From UBA9464 sp003445095 (lineage in GTDB: Bacteria > Verrucomicrobiota > Verrucomicrobiia > Limisphaerales > UBA9464), in the NCBI GenBank assembly GCA_035437945.1, contig DAOMZG010000062.1, positions 1-29,157 of the forward strand: 29,157 nt of DNA, written 5' to 3'. Below the pieces are notes generated by a model. That model saw only the letters and a list, made by a program, of their open reading frames with translations, did not search any database and was not told the origin of the DNA. Shown piece after piece: positions 1 through 8,710 of this stretch (its first letter is position 1; the number at the start of each line of letters is the position of its first letter). The translations under genes were made by a program, and so were the position numbers.

Positions 1-1041
1 ATCGTTGGAGCTTCCGGTTATTCCGGTGAGGAACTTGTCCGGCTCCTGCTGCGTCATCCCCATGCTGACCTGGTCGGAGTTACTTCGAGAGCGAACGCTG
101 GTCAGAGCGTGGCTCAGGTGTTTCCCAAGTTTGCCAGCCATCCGAAATCCCGAGCGCTGCGATTCACGGATCCGAATCCAGAGGTTTTGGCCAAACAAGC
201 CGACGTCGTCTTCCTGGCGCTGCCCCACGGAGTCGCCGCGGAATTCGCCGTTCCGCTGCACCAAGCCGGGGTCACCGTCATTGACCTGAGCGCCGATTTT
301 CGTCTTCGGAGCGCCGCGGTGTACCAGGAGTTCTATGGACACGCCCATCCCGCGCCTGACTTGCTGGCGCGCGCAGTTTACGGCCTTCCCGAACTTTATC
401 GCGACGCCCTCCGCGACGCCCTTCTAATTGCGTCTCCGGGATGTTATCCGACCAGCGTCCTCCTACCCACCCTGCCCTTGCTGCGGGCCAAGCTCATTAA
501 ATCCACCGGAGTGATCGCCGATTCCTTGAGCGGTGTCAGCGGGGCCGGGCGGAAGGCCGAATTGGATTATCTCTTCGTCGAGTGCAACGAAAGCGTGCGT
601 CCCTACGGTATCCCAAAACATCGGCATCTTTCCGAAATGGAGCAGGAAATGTCGTTGGCCGCCGGAGAGCCGGTGACGATCCAATTTACGCCTCACCTCA
701 TTCCCGTGAATCGAGGCATCTTGACCACGCTGTACCTCGCGCCAGCTCGTCATTTTAGCACCCTCGAGGAGACGGCTTCGTTCGGCGCGGAGGTGGCCGC
801 ATGCTATCGGGCGGCCTACGCCCAGGAACCGTTTGTTCGCGTGTTGGAGGACAAGGCGCTCCCGGACACCAAAAACGTGGTGGGCACCAATACCCTGGAG
901 TTGGCGTGGCGACTCGATCCGCGTACGGGCCGGCTAATCGTCATGAGCGCCGAGGACAATATTGTGAAGGGCGCCAGCGGTCAGGCGGTGCAGAGCATGA
1001 ACATTCGCTGCGGCTTCCCGGAAACGGCCGGATTGATTTAG
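1..1041 (+). CDS. argC: N-acetyl-gamma-glutamyl-phosphate reductase, 5' truncated
   Basis: The protein reduces N-acetylglutamyl-5-phosphate with NADPH to the semialdehyde, the third step of cytoplasmic arginine biosynthesis. The reading frame is open from the first base, so the true start lies just before the window; the nucleotide-binding motif GASGYSGEEL is read from bases 7-36, ahead of any in-window ATG. The catalytic cysteine sits in the motif SPGCYPT (TGT at 442-444), and the family segment PHLIPVNRGILTTLY follows near 690-735. About 347 residues are visible, close to the usual 340-350, so only a few are missing. It ends with TAG at 1039-1041. trpS follows on the same strand after 119 nt, with a hairpin directly behind the argC stop. 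Identity is secure; only the start is unseen. Confidence 0.96.
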   Translation: MVGASGYSGEELVRLLLRHPHADLVGVTSRANAGQSVAQVFPKFASHPKSRALRFTDPNPEVLAKQADVVFLALPHGVAAEFAVPLHQAGVTVIDLSADFRLRSAAVYQEFYGHAHPAPDLLARAVYGLPELYRDALRDALLIASPGCYPTSVLLPTLPLLRAKLIKSTGVIADSLSGVSGAGRKAELDYLFVECNESVRPYGIPKHRHLSEMEQEMSLAAGEPVTIQFTPHLIPVNRGILTTLYLAPARHFSTLEETASFGAEVAACYRAAYAQEPFVRVLEDKALPDTKNVVGTNTLELAWRLDPRTGRLIVMSAEDNIVKGASGQAVQSMNIRCGFPETAGLI

Positions 1042-1043
1042 AG

Positions 1044-1063
1044 CAGTGCCCGGAGCGGCACTG
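1044..1063 (+). terminator. Hairpin directly after argC
   Basis: A perfect 7-bp stem CAGTGCC/GGCACTG with a 6-nt loop CGGAGC begins 2 nt after the argC stop. No T-run follows, so it is either a weak terminator, an mRNA 3'-end stabiliser, or chance. The stem is seen directly; the role is inferred. Confidence 0.35.
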
Positions 1064-1160
1064 GCTTGACTTCGAGTTCACCAAAGGGCTCCAACCAAAC
1101 CGTCAGTCCTCAAGCGGCCAGCTTGCCTTCTTCCTCGGCCGTTCCTCATGCTCAACCGAC

Positions 1161-2138
1161 ATGCGTGTCCTTACCGGGATCCAGCCGAGCGGCGCCCTCC
1201 ATCTGGGCAACTACTTCGGCGCTATGAAGCCCGCCATCGAGCTCCAAGAGCAAGGGGAGGCCTTCTATTTCATCGCCGATTATCACTCGATGACCTCGCT
1301 GACCGACGCCGCCAAACGACGCCAGTACTCGCTCGAGGTTGCGATCGATTTCTTGGCATGCGGACTGGATCCAAAGCGTTGTGTCTTCTGGCGCCAAAGT
1401 GCCGTTCCCCGCGTTACTGAACTCGCCTGGCTACTCAGCACCGTCACTCCGATGGGCTTGCTCGAGCGAGCCACGAGTTACAAAGACAAGAAGGACAAGT
1501 TCAGTGCGGGCGATCTCGAAAAGGTTAACCATGGCCTCTTCGCTTACCCCGTGCTCATGGCGGCAGATATCCTCCTCTTCGACTCGAACTTTGTTCCCGT
1601 CGGGCGCGACCAAAAGCAACATCTCGAAATGACCCGAGACATTGCCAACAAGTTCAACCAGCTCTACGGCGAGGTGTTCGTCTTACCGGAGCCACTGATT
1701 CGCGAAGAAGTTGCGGTTGTTCCGGGCACCGACGGACAAAAGATGAGCAAGAGCTACGGCAACGCGCTGGAACTTTTTGGCGACGAAAAGGCTCTGCGAA
1801 AGAAAGTGATGGGCATCATCACCGACAGCCGTCCCCCCGCCGAACCGAAGCCGGACGCGGACCAAAACATCGCGATTCAGTTGCTCAAGCTGGTGGCACC
1901 TAAAGAAGTGTCGGCGGACTGGGAAAACCGGCTCCGTGCCGGCGGCATCGGCTACGGCGACGTCAAAAAGGCGTTGTTCGAACATTACTGGAATTACTTC
2001 ACGTCGGCCCGGACTCGACGGACGGAACTGCTGTCCAACCTCGACTACGTGGAACAGGTGTTACGCGACGGCGCGAGTCGAGCTCATTCAGTGGCTGACA
2101 ACGTGCTCCAGCGAGCTCGCGCTGCTTGTGGCCTGTAA
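1161..2138 (+). CDS. trpS: Tryptophanyl-tRNA synthetase
   Basis: This cytoplasmic class I aminoacyl-tRNA synthetase charges tRNA-Trp. The first residues MRVLTGIQPSGALHLGNYFG carry the class I HIGH-type motif as HLGN, and KMSKS appears intact in DGQKMSKSYGN near 1728-1760. The 325 residues match the compact bacterial TrpS length of about 330. The ATG at 1161 is chosen because the family begins just before RVLTGIQPSG; the frame is open further upstream, but that stretch has no TrpS character and overlaps argC. No Shine-Dalgarno is visible before it. It lies 119 nt after argC and 22 nt before the end of the opposing dehydrogenase gene. Confidence 0.97.
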   Translation: MRVLTGIQPSGALHLGNYFGAMKPAIELQEQGEAFYFIADYHSMTSLTDAAKRRQYSLEVAIDFLACGLDPKRCVFWRQSAVPRVTELAWLLSTVTPMGLLERATSYKDKKDKFSAGDLEKVNHGLFAYPVLMAADILLFDSNFVPVGRDQKQHLEMTRDIANKFNQLYGEVFVLPEPLIREEVAVVPGTDGQKMSKSYGNALELFGDEKALRKKVMGIITDSRPPAEPKPDADQNIAIQLLKLVAPKEVSADWENRLRAGGIGYGDVKKALFEHYWNYFTSARTRRTELLSNLDYVEQVLRDGASRAHSVADNVLQRARAACGL

Positions 2139-2160
2139 GTCATTGGCTCGTCGCCGAGGG

Positions 2161-3195
2161 TTATCGCCGAGGGTCAATGGCGGTTTTAATCGCTGCGCCA
2201 CCGGCGCCCAGCGCGGCGAACACGTCGGGCAATTCGCTCAACCCCGCCTCTGCGGTGACGAAATCCGACGACCGAATGGTGCCCGATTCGATCCACTCAA
2301 GGGCGCGGCGAATCGTGCGCGGCGTGTGATGAAAACTCGCGAACAGCGTCAACGCCGAGTAGTGAACCCACGTCGTATCTAGCATCACGCTGCTGCCAGA
2401 CGGACATCCGCCAAACCAATTCACTCGCCCGCCTGGGCGCACCAATCGCACCGCCGCCGCCCACGTTTCGGGTTTGCCTACCGCCTCAAAGACCGCGTCG
2501 AACTCTGTTCTTTCGAGTGCTGACTTAACGGCCCATTCGACATCATCATGCGCGGCCGACTCGACCACGGCTCGAGCACCCAGCCGTCGAGCTGCTGCCA
2601 GTCGAGCTGTCCCCCGTCCCGCCACCACCGCATCGGCTCCGCTCCCGATCACCAAGGCCGTGGCCATCAATCCAATCGGTCCGCTGCCGATCACTAGAAC
2701 GCGTTCCCCCGGGTGCACTCGAAGTTGATCCAGCCCCTGAACGACACATGCCAACGGTTCGACCAGCGCAGCGTCCCTAAATGATGTTCCGGCTCCTAAG
2801 CGCAATAAATTGCACCGAACGATGCGGGCGGGCACCACGATGGACTCGGCGTACGCTCCGTTCAGGAACAACAAGTCTCGGCACAACTGCTCCTGGCCAC
2901 GCTGACAGAAGTCGCAGTCGCCGCACGGCGCGGAATTGGCGGCAACCACCCGTTCACCCAAAGACCAACCCGGGGTTTGCGGATGAACTTCGCTGATCAC
3001 GCCGGCAAACTCGTGACCAAATCGGCAAGGCGGCGTCAGCATCCGAGCGTGATACCCTCGTCGCCACACCTTGACGTCCGTCCCGCAAGTCAGTGCCGCT
3101 TCGATGCGCACCCGCACTTCTCCAGGGGCCAACGACATTTCCTCCACATTTTCCACGCGCAAGTCCTGTCGACCGTGCAGTCGGGCCGCCTTCAT
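2161..3195 (-). CDS. Zinc-dependent medium-chain alcohol/sorbitol/threonine-type dehydrogenase
   Basis: This is a medium-chain dehydrogenase that oxidises an alcohol or polyol with NAD(P). Of its 344 residues, the N-terminal GroES-like domain carries the catalytic-zinc ligands C37 (in TCGTDVK), H61 and E62 (GHEFAG). The structural-zinc cysteines are C91, C94, C97 and C105 (CGDCDFCQRGQEQLC). VEPLACV near 145-151 and the Rossmann motif GSGPIG at 170-175 follow. The ATG at 3193-3195 gives the family-typical start MKAARLHG; an upstream in-frame extension to 3342 would run into the DedA gene and has no family character. It is divergent from DedA with 65 nt between the starts. Sequence alone cannot separate sorbitol, threonine or galactitol dehydrogenase activity. 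Confidence 0.88.
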   Translation of the reverse strand: MKAARLHGRQDLRVENVEEMSLAPGEVRVRIEAALTCGTDVKVWRRGYHARMLTPPCRFGHEFAGVISEVHPQTPGWSLGERVVAANSAPCGDCDFCQRGQEQLCRDLLFLNGAYAESIVVPARIVRCNLLRLGAGTSFRDAALVEPLACVVQGLDQLRVHPGERVLVIGSGPIGLMATALVIGSGADAVVAGRGTARLAAARRLGARAVVESAAHDDVEWAVKSALERTEFDAVFEAVGKPETWAAAVRLVRPGGRVNWFGGCPSGSSVMLDTTWVHYSALTLFASFHHTPRTIRRALEWIESGTIRSSDFVTAEAGLSELPDVFAALGAGGAAIKTAIDPRR

Positions 3196-3260
3196 TCGCG
3201 AATCCAAATGGACAACCGGCTTGCCGGGCAAGCCGGACTTCCCGCACCGTCCGCCCGCGA

Positions 3261-3917
3261 ATGGATTGGATCCGCGAAGCCATCGACTTTGTCTTGCATC
3301 TGCAGGACCACCTGTACGACCTGACCCGGTCGCAAGGCCCATGGATCTACGCGATCCTATTCCTCATTATTTTTTGCGAAACTGGGCTGGTGATCACCCC
3401 GTTTCTGCCGGGGGATTCGTTGATCTTTGCGGTGGGCGCCGTGGCAGCTAATCCAGCCTCCGGGCTCAATGTGTGGTTGGCGGGAGCACTGATGATCCTC
3501 GCCGCGTTTGTCGGCGACACGGTTAACTATTGGATCGGACGGTTTGCCGGCCAGCGACTGTCGGCGGCCTTTCCCCGCGTGATCAAACCCGAGTATCTGG
3601 CGCGGACCCACGCGTTTTTCGAAAAATATGGGGGCAAGACCATCATCCTCGCCCGCTTCGTGCCAATCGTTCGCACCTTTGCTCCCTTCGTCGCAGGAAT
3701 GGGCGCCATGAACTACCCGCGCTTCATGTCCTTCAATATGATCGGTGCCGTGGCTTGGGTGGGTTTGATCCTACCAGCGGGCTGGTATTTGGGGCAATTC
3801 GAGTTCGTGAAGAAGCGTTTTGAGCTCATCGTCCTGGCGATCATTTTTATCAGTCTATTGCCAATGGCATTCGAATTCTGGCGCGCCCGCCGGGAGGCCA
3901 AGGCCAAGGTCACTTGA
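3261..3917 (+). CDS. DedA family (SNARE-associated/VTT) inner-membrane protein
   Basis: This is a polytopic inner-membrane protein of 218 residues. DedA proteins are linked to undecaprenyl-phosphate or phospholipid flipping and to envelope homeostasis. Hallmarks are FCETG (38-42), PFLPGDSLIF (47-56), GDTVNYWIGR (85-94), FFEKYGGK and RFVPIVRTFAPFVAG (132-146). These include the conserved acidic residues E40 and D52 and arginines R132 and R138 that family members need. Hydrophobic segments lie near 28-60, 73-90, 157-177 and 188-205. The ATG at 3261 is used because the frame upstream reads as low-complexity sequence antisense to the dehydrogenase. It is divergent from the dehydrogenase and converges on the small secreted protein, with 27 nt between the stops. 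Confidence 0.93.
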   Translation: MDWIREAIDFVLHLQDHLYDLTRSQGPWIYAILFLIIFCETGLVITPFLPGDSLIFAVGAVAANPASGLNVWLAGALMILAAFVGDTVNYWIGRFAGQRLSAAFPRVIKPEYLARTHAFFEKYGGKTIILARFVPIVRTFAPFVAGMGAMNYPRFMSFNMIGAVAWVGLILPAGWYLGQFEFVKKRFELIVLAIIFISLLPMAFEFWRARREAKAKVT

Positions 3918-3944
3918 GCCCAGGCCGCGACCGCGCACCTCGGA

Positions 3945-4385
3945 TCAGGGCTTCGAGAGTCGAAAGTAGCGCGTGGGAAGATTCGCTGGCGTCAGATACG
4001 TCCGGCCCGCGGGAGCTGGGCTAACCGCCTGCCAGGCAGGTCCGGCATCCAACGAATCCCGAAACTCCAGCAGGAACCCATCCAGGTCCCACGCGAGAAT
4101 CGCGTTGCCGTTGTTATCCAGCGCGATCGTCAGAACCGCGTCTCCAGTGGTTGCGGCGATCACCGCATAGAACCCACCCTGCAGTGTAAAGGTCCCACCT
4201 TGGAGCGTACCGGCATCCGGCTGGCCCACAGTGCCAGTCATCGAAAATGGACCGCCCGAACTGGTGCCGCCCCCGCCATCAATCGTGGAAGCGATGAGCG
4301 TGAACGGGCCGCCCGAGGCTTCGGCCGCCCGGCCAGCGCAGCCCAGAATTCCAGCGCACAAGATCGCACTGAGGAGTTTCTTCAT
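3945..4385 (-). CDS. Small secreted protein with GGPF/GGTF repeats and a YFRL-type C-terminus
   Basis: This 146-residue exported protein has unknown function. The start MKKLLSAILCAGILGCAG is a signal peptide; ILGC could be a lipobox (Cys16), or Sec cleavage could follow AEA near residue 23. The mature part begins with three short repeats, SGGPFTL, SGGPFSM and GGTFTL, with TGTVGQPDAG between the last two, and then a tail (LEFRDSLDAGPAWQAV...TRYFRLSKP). The tail resembles the C-terminus of the 803-aa repeat protein at 26358-28769. From memory, this architecture is common in secreted Verrucomicrobia and Planctomycetes proteins. The start at 4385 is chosen for the signal peptide; an upstream extension to 4556 is not protein-like. 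It lies downstream of the DUF1592 cytochrome, but 274 nt away. Confidence 0.75.
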   Translation of the reverse strand: MKKLLSAILCAGILGCAGRAAEASGGPFTLIASTIDGGGGTSSGGPFSMTGTVGQPDAGTLQGGTFTLQGGFYAVIAATTGDAVLTIALDNNGNAILAWDLDGFLLEFRDSLDAGPAWQAVSPAPAGRTYLTPANLPTRYFRLSKP

Positions 4386-4593
4386 GGGTGAATGTCTTGG
4401 TTTCGAGCGAGGTGCAGTAGGTGCCCCCGTCGAGTTAGGGACGCAATCGTTGAGTCGGCCTGGCCTGCTCGTCTTCCCCTTCGCCTTTGTTTCCAGCCTG
4501 GCATCTCTGACGGTGTTTATTGTGGAGATAAGGCACTCATCGACGAAGAAATGCAACCTACTGTTGTCGCAGTAAAGTTGTGATGTCGTTCAT

Positions 4594-4607
4594 GGTGAGT
4601 GCTCACC
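4594..4607. promoter_or_regulatory. Short inverted repeat upstream of the small secreted protein gene
   Basis: GGTGAG, 2 nt, CTCACC forms a 6+6 inverted repeat in the 274-nt gap between the DUF1592 gene and the secreted-protein gene, about 210 nt before the latter's start. It could be an operator half-pair, but repeats this short occur by chance in 29 kb. I see no convincing -35/-10 pair beside it and nothing else in this gap. Confidence 0.15.
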
Positions 4608-4659
4608 TCGTTGTTTCTTCGGTTGAGTGGGAGCCAAGTAACCGGCACCCAACCCCACA

Positions 4660-7065
4660 TCAATTCGCCGCCACCTGATTCGGGTCCCCTTCCCCGCGTC
4701 GCCACTGAAACGGCGCGCTGTTCACCACTCCCAACACGAGTGAGGAGAACCGTCCCTCCCCTGCCTTGAGATCCTGGACAATCTTTTGAACGGCAACTTT
4801 GTCGTAATACTCGAGTCCACGCCCGAGACCGTAAGTCAGAAGCTTTTCAGTCAGGCAGCGAAGGAAGTCATCGCGCCGGGCCGAAGCCAGAACCTGATTC
4901 AGCTCGCGGTGATCCTTGAACTTCTCGCCCGTGTTGAGTTCCCCCGCCGGCTCCACGGTTTCAGTGCCGTCCTTCTCTCGCCATTTGCCAATGGCGTCGA
5001 AATGTTCGAGCGCAAACCCGATCGGGTCCATCCGTGCGTGGCAACTGGCACACAGGGCATTTTCGCGGTGCTTTTCCATTCGCTGACGGAGTGTGCCCAT
5101 CAGCTTTTCGCCCGCCTCGAGTTCAGGCACGTTAGGAGGTGGAGGCGGAGGCGGAGTGGCCAGCAGATTGTCGAGCACCCATTTGCCACGCTTAACGGGC
5201 GAAGTCCGAGTCGGATTTGAGGTAAGGGTCAACACGCTTCCCTGCGTCAGGAGCCCTTGGCGAGACGTTCCGCTAAGCGACACCCTGACGAATTCCTCTC
5301 CCGAGACTCCTGCCAGCCCGTAGTGCTCCGCGAGTCTTTCGTTCACGAACGTAAAATCGCCCAGTAGAAAATCCATAATCGGCCGGTCTTCCGACACGAT
5401 ATGGCTGAAGAACGTTTCCGTTTCCGTCCGCAAATCCCGGCGCAATTGATCGTTGAAGGCGGGGAACTTGGTACGGTCAGGGTCGATGATTCCGAGGGTT
5501 CGCAGTTGTAACCACTGGCCGGCAAAATTGTCAGTCAACGCCTGGGCCTTGGGGTCCTTGAGCATCCGCCGGACTTGCTCCTCAAGGTTCCGTCGCAACT
5601 TACCTTGTGCGGCCAAGCTAATCAGCTCTGGATCGGGCATCGAGCTCCATAGAAAATAGGAGAGCCTGGAGGCCAAAGCGTACTCACTCACCCGATGGAT
5701 TGCGGTCGGGTTGTTCGGGTCCCGCTGAATCTCTCCACGAAACAAGAAGTGCGGGGACACCAATACCGCAGTCAACGCGTGTTTGACCGCCGACTCGAAC
5801 TTGTCGCCCTGCGTCCGGCTCTCGGAATAGAGCTTCATCAGACGATCCACTTCGCCCTCGGTCACCGGACGCCGCCAAGCGCGGCCAGTGAACTCCTCGA
5901 CAATGCTTCGCGCCGCCTGCTCATCGGTTTGCCCAGGCCTGCGGGCCGCAAAAATCTGCCGATGCGACTCCGGCAACGGCAACTCGACTCCCAATGGGCC
6001 CGTCAAAGTAAGTTGGTGCAGCCAAAAATTGCGGTCTTCAGTGACCTTTTCCTTTTTCGGTGGTTTCCCTTCGCGCGGACGTTCAACCCATCGCTCCTGG
6101 TAAAAATCGTTGAGGAATGACGCGGTAATGGTGTGTCGGCCAGCCGACGGGAAATCGATCTCCGCCGTATACGTTTCGGGCTCCCTCGCCTTCGCCTTGA
6201 CCTCGAACGTTTGCACTTCGTGATCGTCCCAACGCAACCCCATCTTCACCGGGTCGGGTCCCGCTTGATCGCCATGGGCTTTGATCGTGACCCGATAGCG
6301 TCCAGGATAAGAGAGGTTGATCGTTGTCGTCAGCTCACCATTGGCGGCCAACCCACGCACCGGTCCATTATCAATGCCGCCAGAAAATTTGGCCGCCTCG
6401 GTCACCTTAGTCGGCGGCGGCCGCGGTCCGTCCACGATCGCCTCGTCCATGATCTCTTCGGCAGCCTGCAGGTATTTCTCGAGCAAGAGCGGCGGCAAGG
6501 TTAGCACGTCGCCGATGTTGTCGAATCCGTAACCGACATCGTCCTCCGGAAAGTCATCCGCCGGCCGGAAGCTCACTCCGACCAAATCTCGAATGGTATT
6601 GTTGTATTCGGCGCGATTCAGGCGGCGGAGCGTGACTCGACCCGGATCAGGGCGCTTCGGATCGACGGGGAACAAGGTGGTATCCAGCCAGTGCGTCACC
6701 ACTTGTTTTTCGTTAGCTGGCAGCGGCGGTTTCTTTTTGGGGGGCATGTCGCCCGATTCCACGTTGTGCAGAACTCGTTCCCACAACTTTCGGTCCTGCA
6801 AGACCGCGGTGACGTTGGTGAACCTGTCGAGTGCCACATCGCCCTTGCTCATACCGTCCCCATGGCAATCCCAGCAGTGTTCACTCAGCACCGGCAGAAC
6901 CTTTTTGTGAAAGGCGGTTTCGGCCTGGGCGCGATCCACTTGTGGTAGGCGGTAGGTCGCCGTGTCACGATTCGACCAGCGCTTCCACGCCAGAAATCCG
7001 GAAGCCGCCGCACCGGCCACCAGAATTACCAGGACTGCAACTTGTCGTTTCACGCTCAATTCCAT
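4660..7065 (-). CDS. Planctomycete-type cytochrome c, DUF1587/DUF1595/DUF1592/DUF1588/DUF1585 protein
   Basis: This 801-residue envelope protein belongs to the Planctomycetes/Verrucomicrobia multi-DUF cytochrome family, whose substrate is not known. An N-terminal membrane anchor (about 8-27) precedes a cytochrome domain with haem site CWDCH (64-68) and GDMPP near 105. DUF1587 follows (RVTLRRLNRAEYNNTIRDL, from 143), then a beta-rich carbohydrate-binding-like insert near 225-360. DUF1595 lies at about 385-445 and DUF1592 at about 455-585 (ASRLSYFLWSSMPD). DUF1588 carries a second CxxCH, CASCH at 672-676, and DUF1585 ends the chain. A seven-proline run sits in DUF1588. Proteins of this kind are usually followed by a DUF1552 partner gene; none is next to this one. 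The start at 7065 fits the anchor. No Shine-Dalgarno is seen. Confidence 0.93.
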   Translation of the reverse strand: MELSVKRQVAVLVILVAGAAASGFLAWKRWSNRDTATYRLPQVDRAQAETAFHKKVLPVLSEHCWDCHGDGMSKGDVALDRFTNVTAVLQDRKLWERVLHNVESGDMPPKKKPPLPANEKQVVTHWLDTTLFPVDPKRPDPGRVTLRRLNRAEYNNTIRDLVGVSFRPADDFPEDDVGYGFDNIGDVLTLPPLLLEKYLQAAEEIMDEAIVDGPRPPPTKVTEAAKFSGGIDNGPVRGLAANGELTTTINLSYPGRYRVTIKAHGDQAGPDPVKMGLRWDDHEVQTFEVKAKAREPETYTAEIDFPSAGRHTITASFLNDFYQERWVERPREGKPPKKEKVTEDRNFWLHQLTLTGPLGVELPLPESHRQIFAARRPGQTDEQAARSIVEEFTGRAWRRPVTEGEVDRLMKLYSESRTQGDKFESAVKHALTAVLVSPHFLFRGEIQRDPNNPTAIHRVSEYALASRLSYFLWSSMPDPELISLAAQGKLRRNLEEQVRRMLKDPKAQALTDNFAGQWLQLRTLGIIDPDRTKFPAFNDQLRRDLRTETETFFSHIVSEDRPIMDFLLGDFTFVNERLAEHYGLAGVSGEEFVRVSLSGTSRQGLLTQGSVLTLTSNPTRTSPVKRGKWVLDNLLATPPPPPPPNVPELEAGEKLMGTLRQRMEKHRENALCASCHARMDPIGFALEHFDAIGKWREKDGTETVEPAGELNTGEKFKDHRELNQVLASARRDDFLRCLTEKLLTYGLGRGLEYYDKVAVQKIVQDLKAGEGRFSSLVLGVVNSAPFQWRRGEGDPNQVAAN

Positions 7066-7324
7066 GACGTCTCGAACGTCTGGAATATTGCACGATTCTT
7101 GTGTCGTGCGCTACTGCGCTGATGCTGATGCTTTAGAATGTCTCGGCGAGTTTTGGCCGTTGGACGCCGTGGTCGTGGTTGCGGCTAGAGCGCTCAGGCG
7201 CGTCTCGCGGCGAATCGTATCCGGTCTTCAGCAAAGTCAGTGCGTTCCAAGACGCCGTCCAGCCGGCGTACTCTAAAACGCTTCGCCAGGTTCGACACGA
7301 CCGCGCAGGTCGATTCTTATTCGT
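7066..7324. other. Intergenic region, possibly a decayed dispersed repeat
   Basis: This 259-nt stretch lies between zwf and the DUF1592 gene. A small hairpin GCACGA/TCGTGC sits at 7090-7109. The segment around 7200-7290 gave me an impression of a dispersed noncoding repeat of Limisphaerales-like genomes, but that is memory and cannot be checked here. No gene is supported in it. Confidence 0.25.
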
Positions 7325-8701
7325 TCACCCCGCCACCACCGGATCGTCCCAACCGCCTGGCGGCGTGAGCTGAGCCGCTTCTTTCGGTCCCCACGTTTTG
7401 GGTTCGTACTCAAAGACGGGAGTGCCCCCTTTCAACACGGGGTCCACGATACGCCACGCTTCTTCGACGTAGTCTTCGCGAGCAAACAGACTGGCGTCGC
7501 CCGCCATCGCATCGCCCAGCACCCGTTCGTAAGCGTCCATTTCATCCGCGGCAGGATGGCGGTCCGCCATAAGCTCAGTGGTGATGCTCGCCGATTCGTC
7601 ACGCGGCGCCACGGTGTTGATTCCAAACGCGAACGAAATATCGGGACTGATCCGAAGCCGGCACCAATTCGGCTTCAGGTCGAACTTCTCATACATCGTG
7701 GGGGGCTGGCGCAAACGAACCAGCACTTCGGTGCACGTTACGGGGAGGCACTTCCCGGCGCGGATGAAAAATGGCACTCCACGCCAACGCCACGAATCTA
7801 CTTCCAGACGCAAGGCAGCAAAGGTCTCCACCTTAGAATCGCGAGAAACACCGGGTTCCTGGCGATAGCCGCGAAATTGTCCCCGCACGATGTCATCACT
7901 CCCGAGAGACGGAATCGCTTTGAGCACCTTTACCTTCTCATCGCGCAGCGATTCGCTGTCGGTTCGGACCGGCGGTTCCATCGCCAAGTTGGCGAGCACT
8001 TGGAAAAGGTGATTCTGCATCACATCGCGGATGGTTCCGGTTTGATCGTAGAACGCCCCCCGGCCCTGCACGCCGAAATCCTCCGCCATCGTAATCTGGA
8101 TGCTCTCGATGTGTTCGCGATTCCAGAACGGTTCGAACATCGCGTTGGCGAACCGAAGGAACAGCATGTTGTGTACGGGTTTCTTCCCGAGGTAGTGATC
8201 AATGCGAAAGATCCGTCCTTCATCAAACGTGCCGAGCAAGATGCCGTTCAGTTTTTGCGCCGAACTCAGGTCCGTACCGAAAGGTTTTTCGACGATGACG
8301 CGCGCGCCCGCCGGGGCGCAACCTGACTTGCCGAGCTGTTCCACGACCGTGCCGAACAACAACGGGGGAATGGCGAGGTAATGCGCAGGGTACTGGGCGT
8401 TACCCAGTTCGCGGCGGATCGCTTGGAAGGTCGCCGGATCGTGATAATCGCCATCCACATAGCGCAACAGCCCCTCGAGTTTGCTGAACGCGGCGGCATC
8501 GAGGCCGCCGTGTTTTTCGAGACTGTCCTTCGCCCGAGCTTTGAGTTGATCGAGGTTCCAACCCGCCTTCGCCACTCCGATGACGGGCACTTGGAGATGC
8601 CCGCGCTTCAACATGGCCTGGAGCGACGGAAAGATCTTCTTGTACGCTAGGTCCCCGGTGGCTCCGAAGAAAACCAGTGCGTCAGCATGCGGAATAGTCA
8701 T
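7325..8701 (-). CDS. zwf: Glucose-6-phosphate 1-dehydrogenase
   Basis: This cytoplasmic enzyme oxidises glucose-6-phosphate with NADP or NAD to 6-phosphogluconolactone, opening the oxidative pentose phosphate pathway. The 458 residues carry the coenzyme fold GATGDLAYKK (13-22), EKPFG (138-142) and the active-site signature RIDHYLGK (166-173), whose histidine and lysine handle substrate. QNHLFQVLA and the C-terminal half are complete. It is slightly shorter than the common 480-500 residues. The ATG at 8699-8701 is the only sensible start, and it lies 9 nt after the stop of gnd, so the two are surely co-transcribed with gnd first. No lactonase gene is in the window. Confidence 0.97.
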   Translation of the reverse strand: MTIPHADALVFFGATGDLAYKKIFPSLQAMLKRGHLQVPVIGVAKAGWNLDQLKARAKDSLEKHGGLDAAAFSKLEGLLRYVDGDYHDPATFQAIRRELGNAQYPAHYLAIPPLLFGTVVEQLGKSGCAPAGARVIVEKPFGTDLSSAQKLNGILLGTFDEGRIFRIDHYLGKKPVHNMLFLRFANAMFEPFWNREHIESIQITMAEDFGVQGRGAFYDQTGTIRDVMQNHLFQVLANLAMEPPVRTDSESLRDEKVKVLKAIPSLGSDDIVRGQFRGYRQEPGVSRDSKVETFAALRLEVDSWRWRGVPFFIRAGKCLPVTCTEVLVRLRQPPTMYEKFDLKPNWCRLRISPDISFAFGINTVAPRDESASITTELMADRHPAADEMDAYERVLGDAMAGDASLFAREDYVEEAWRIVDPVLKGGTPVFEYEPKTWGPKEAAQLTPPGGWDDPVVAG

Positions 8702-8710
8702 GGGATCGCG

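Noticed and set aside
7556..8326. 256-codon plus-strand frame opposite zwf
   Set aside because: It is fully antisense to zwf, whose motifs are intact, and shows no recognisable protein features.
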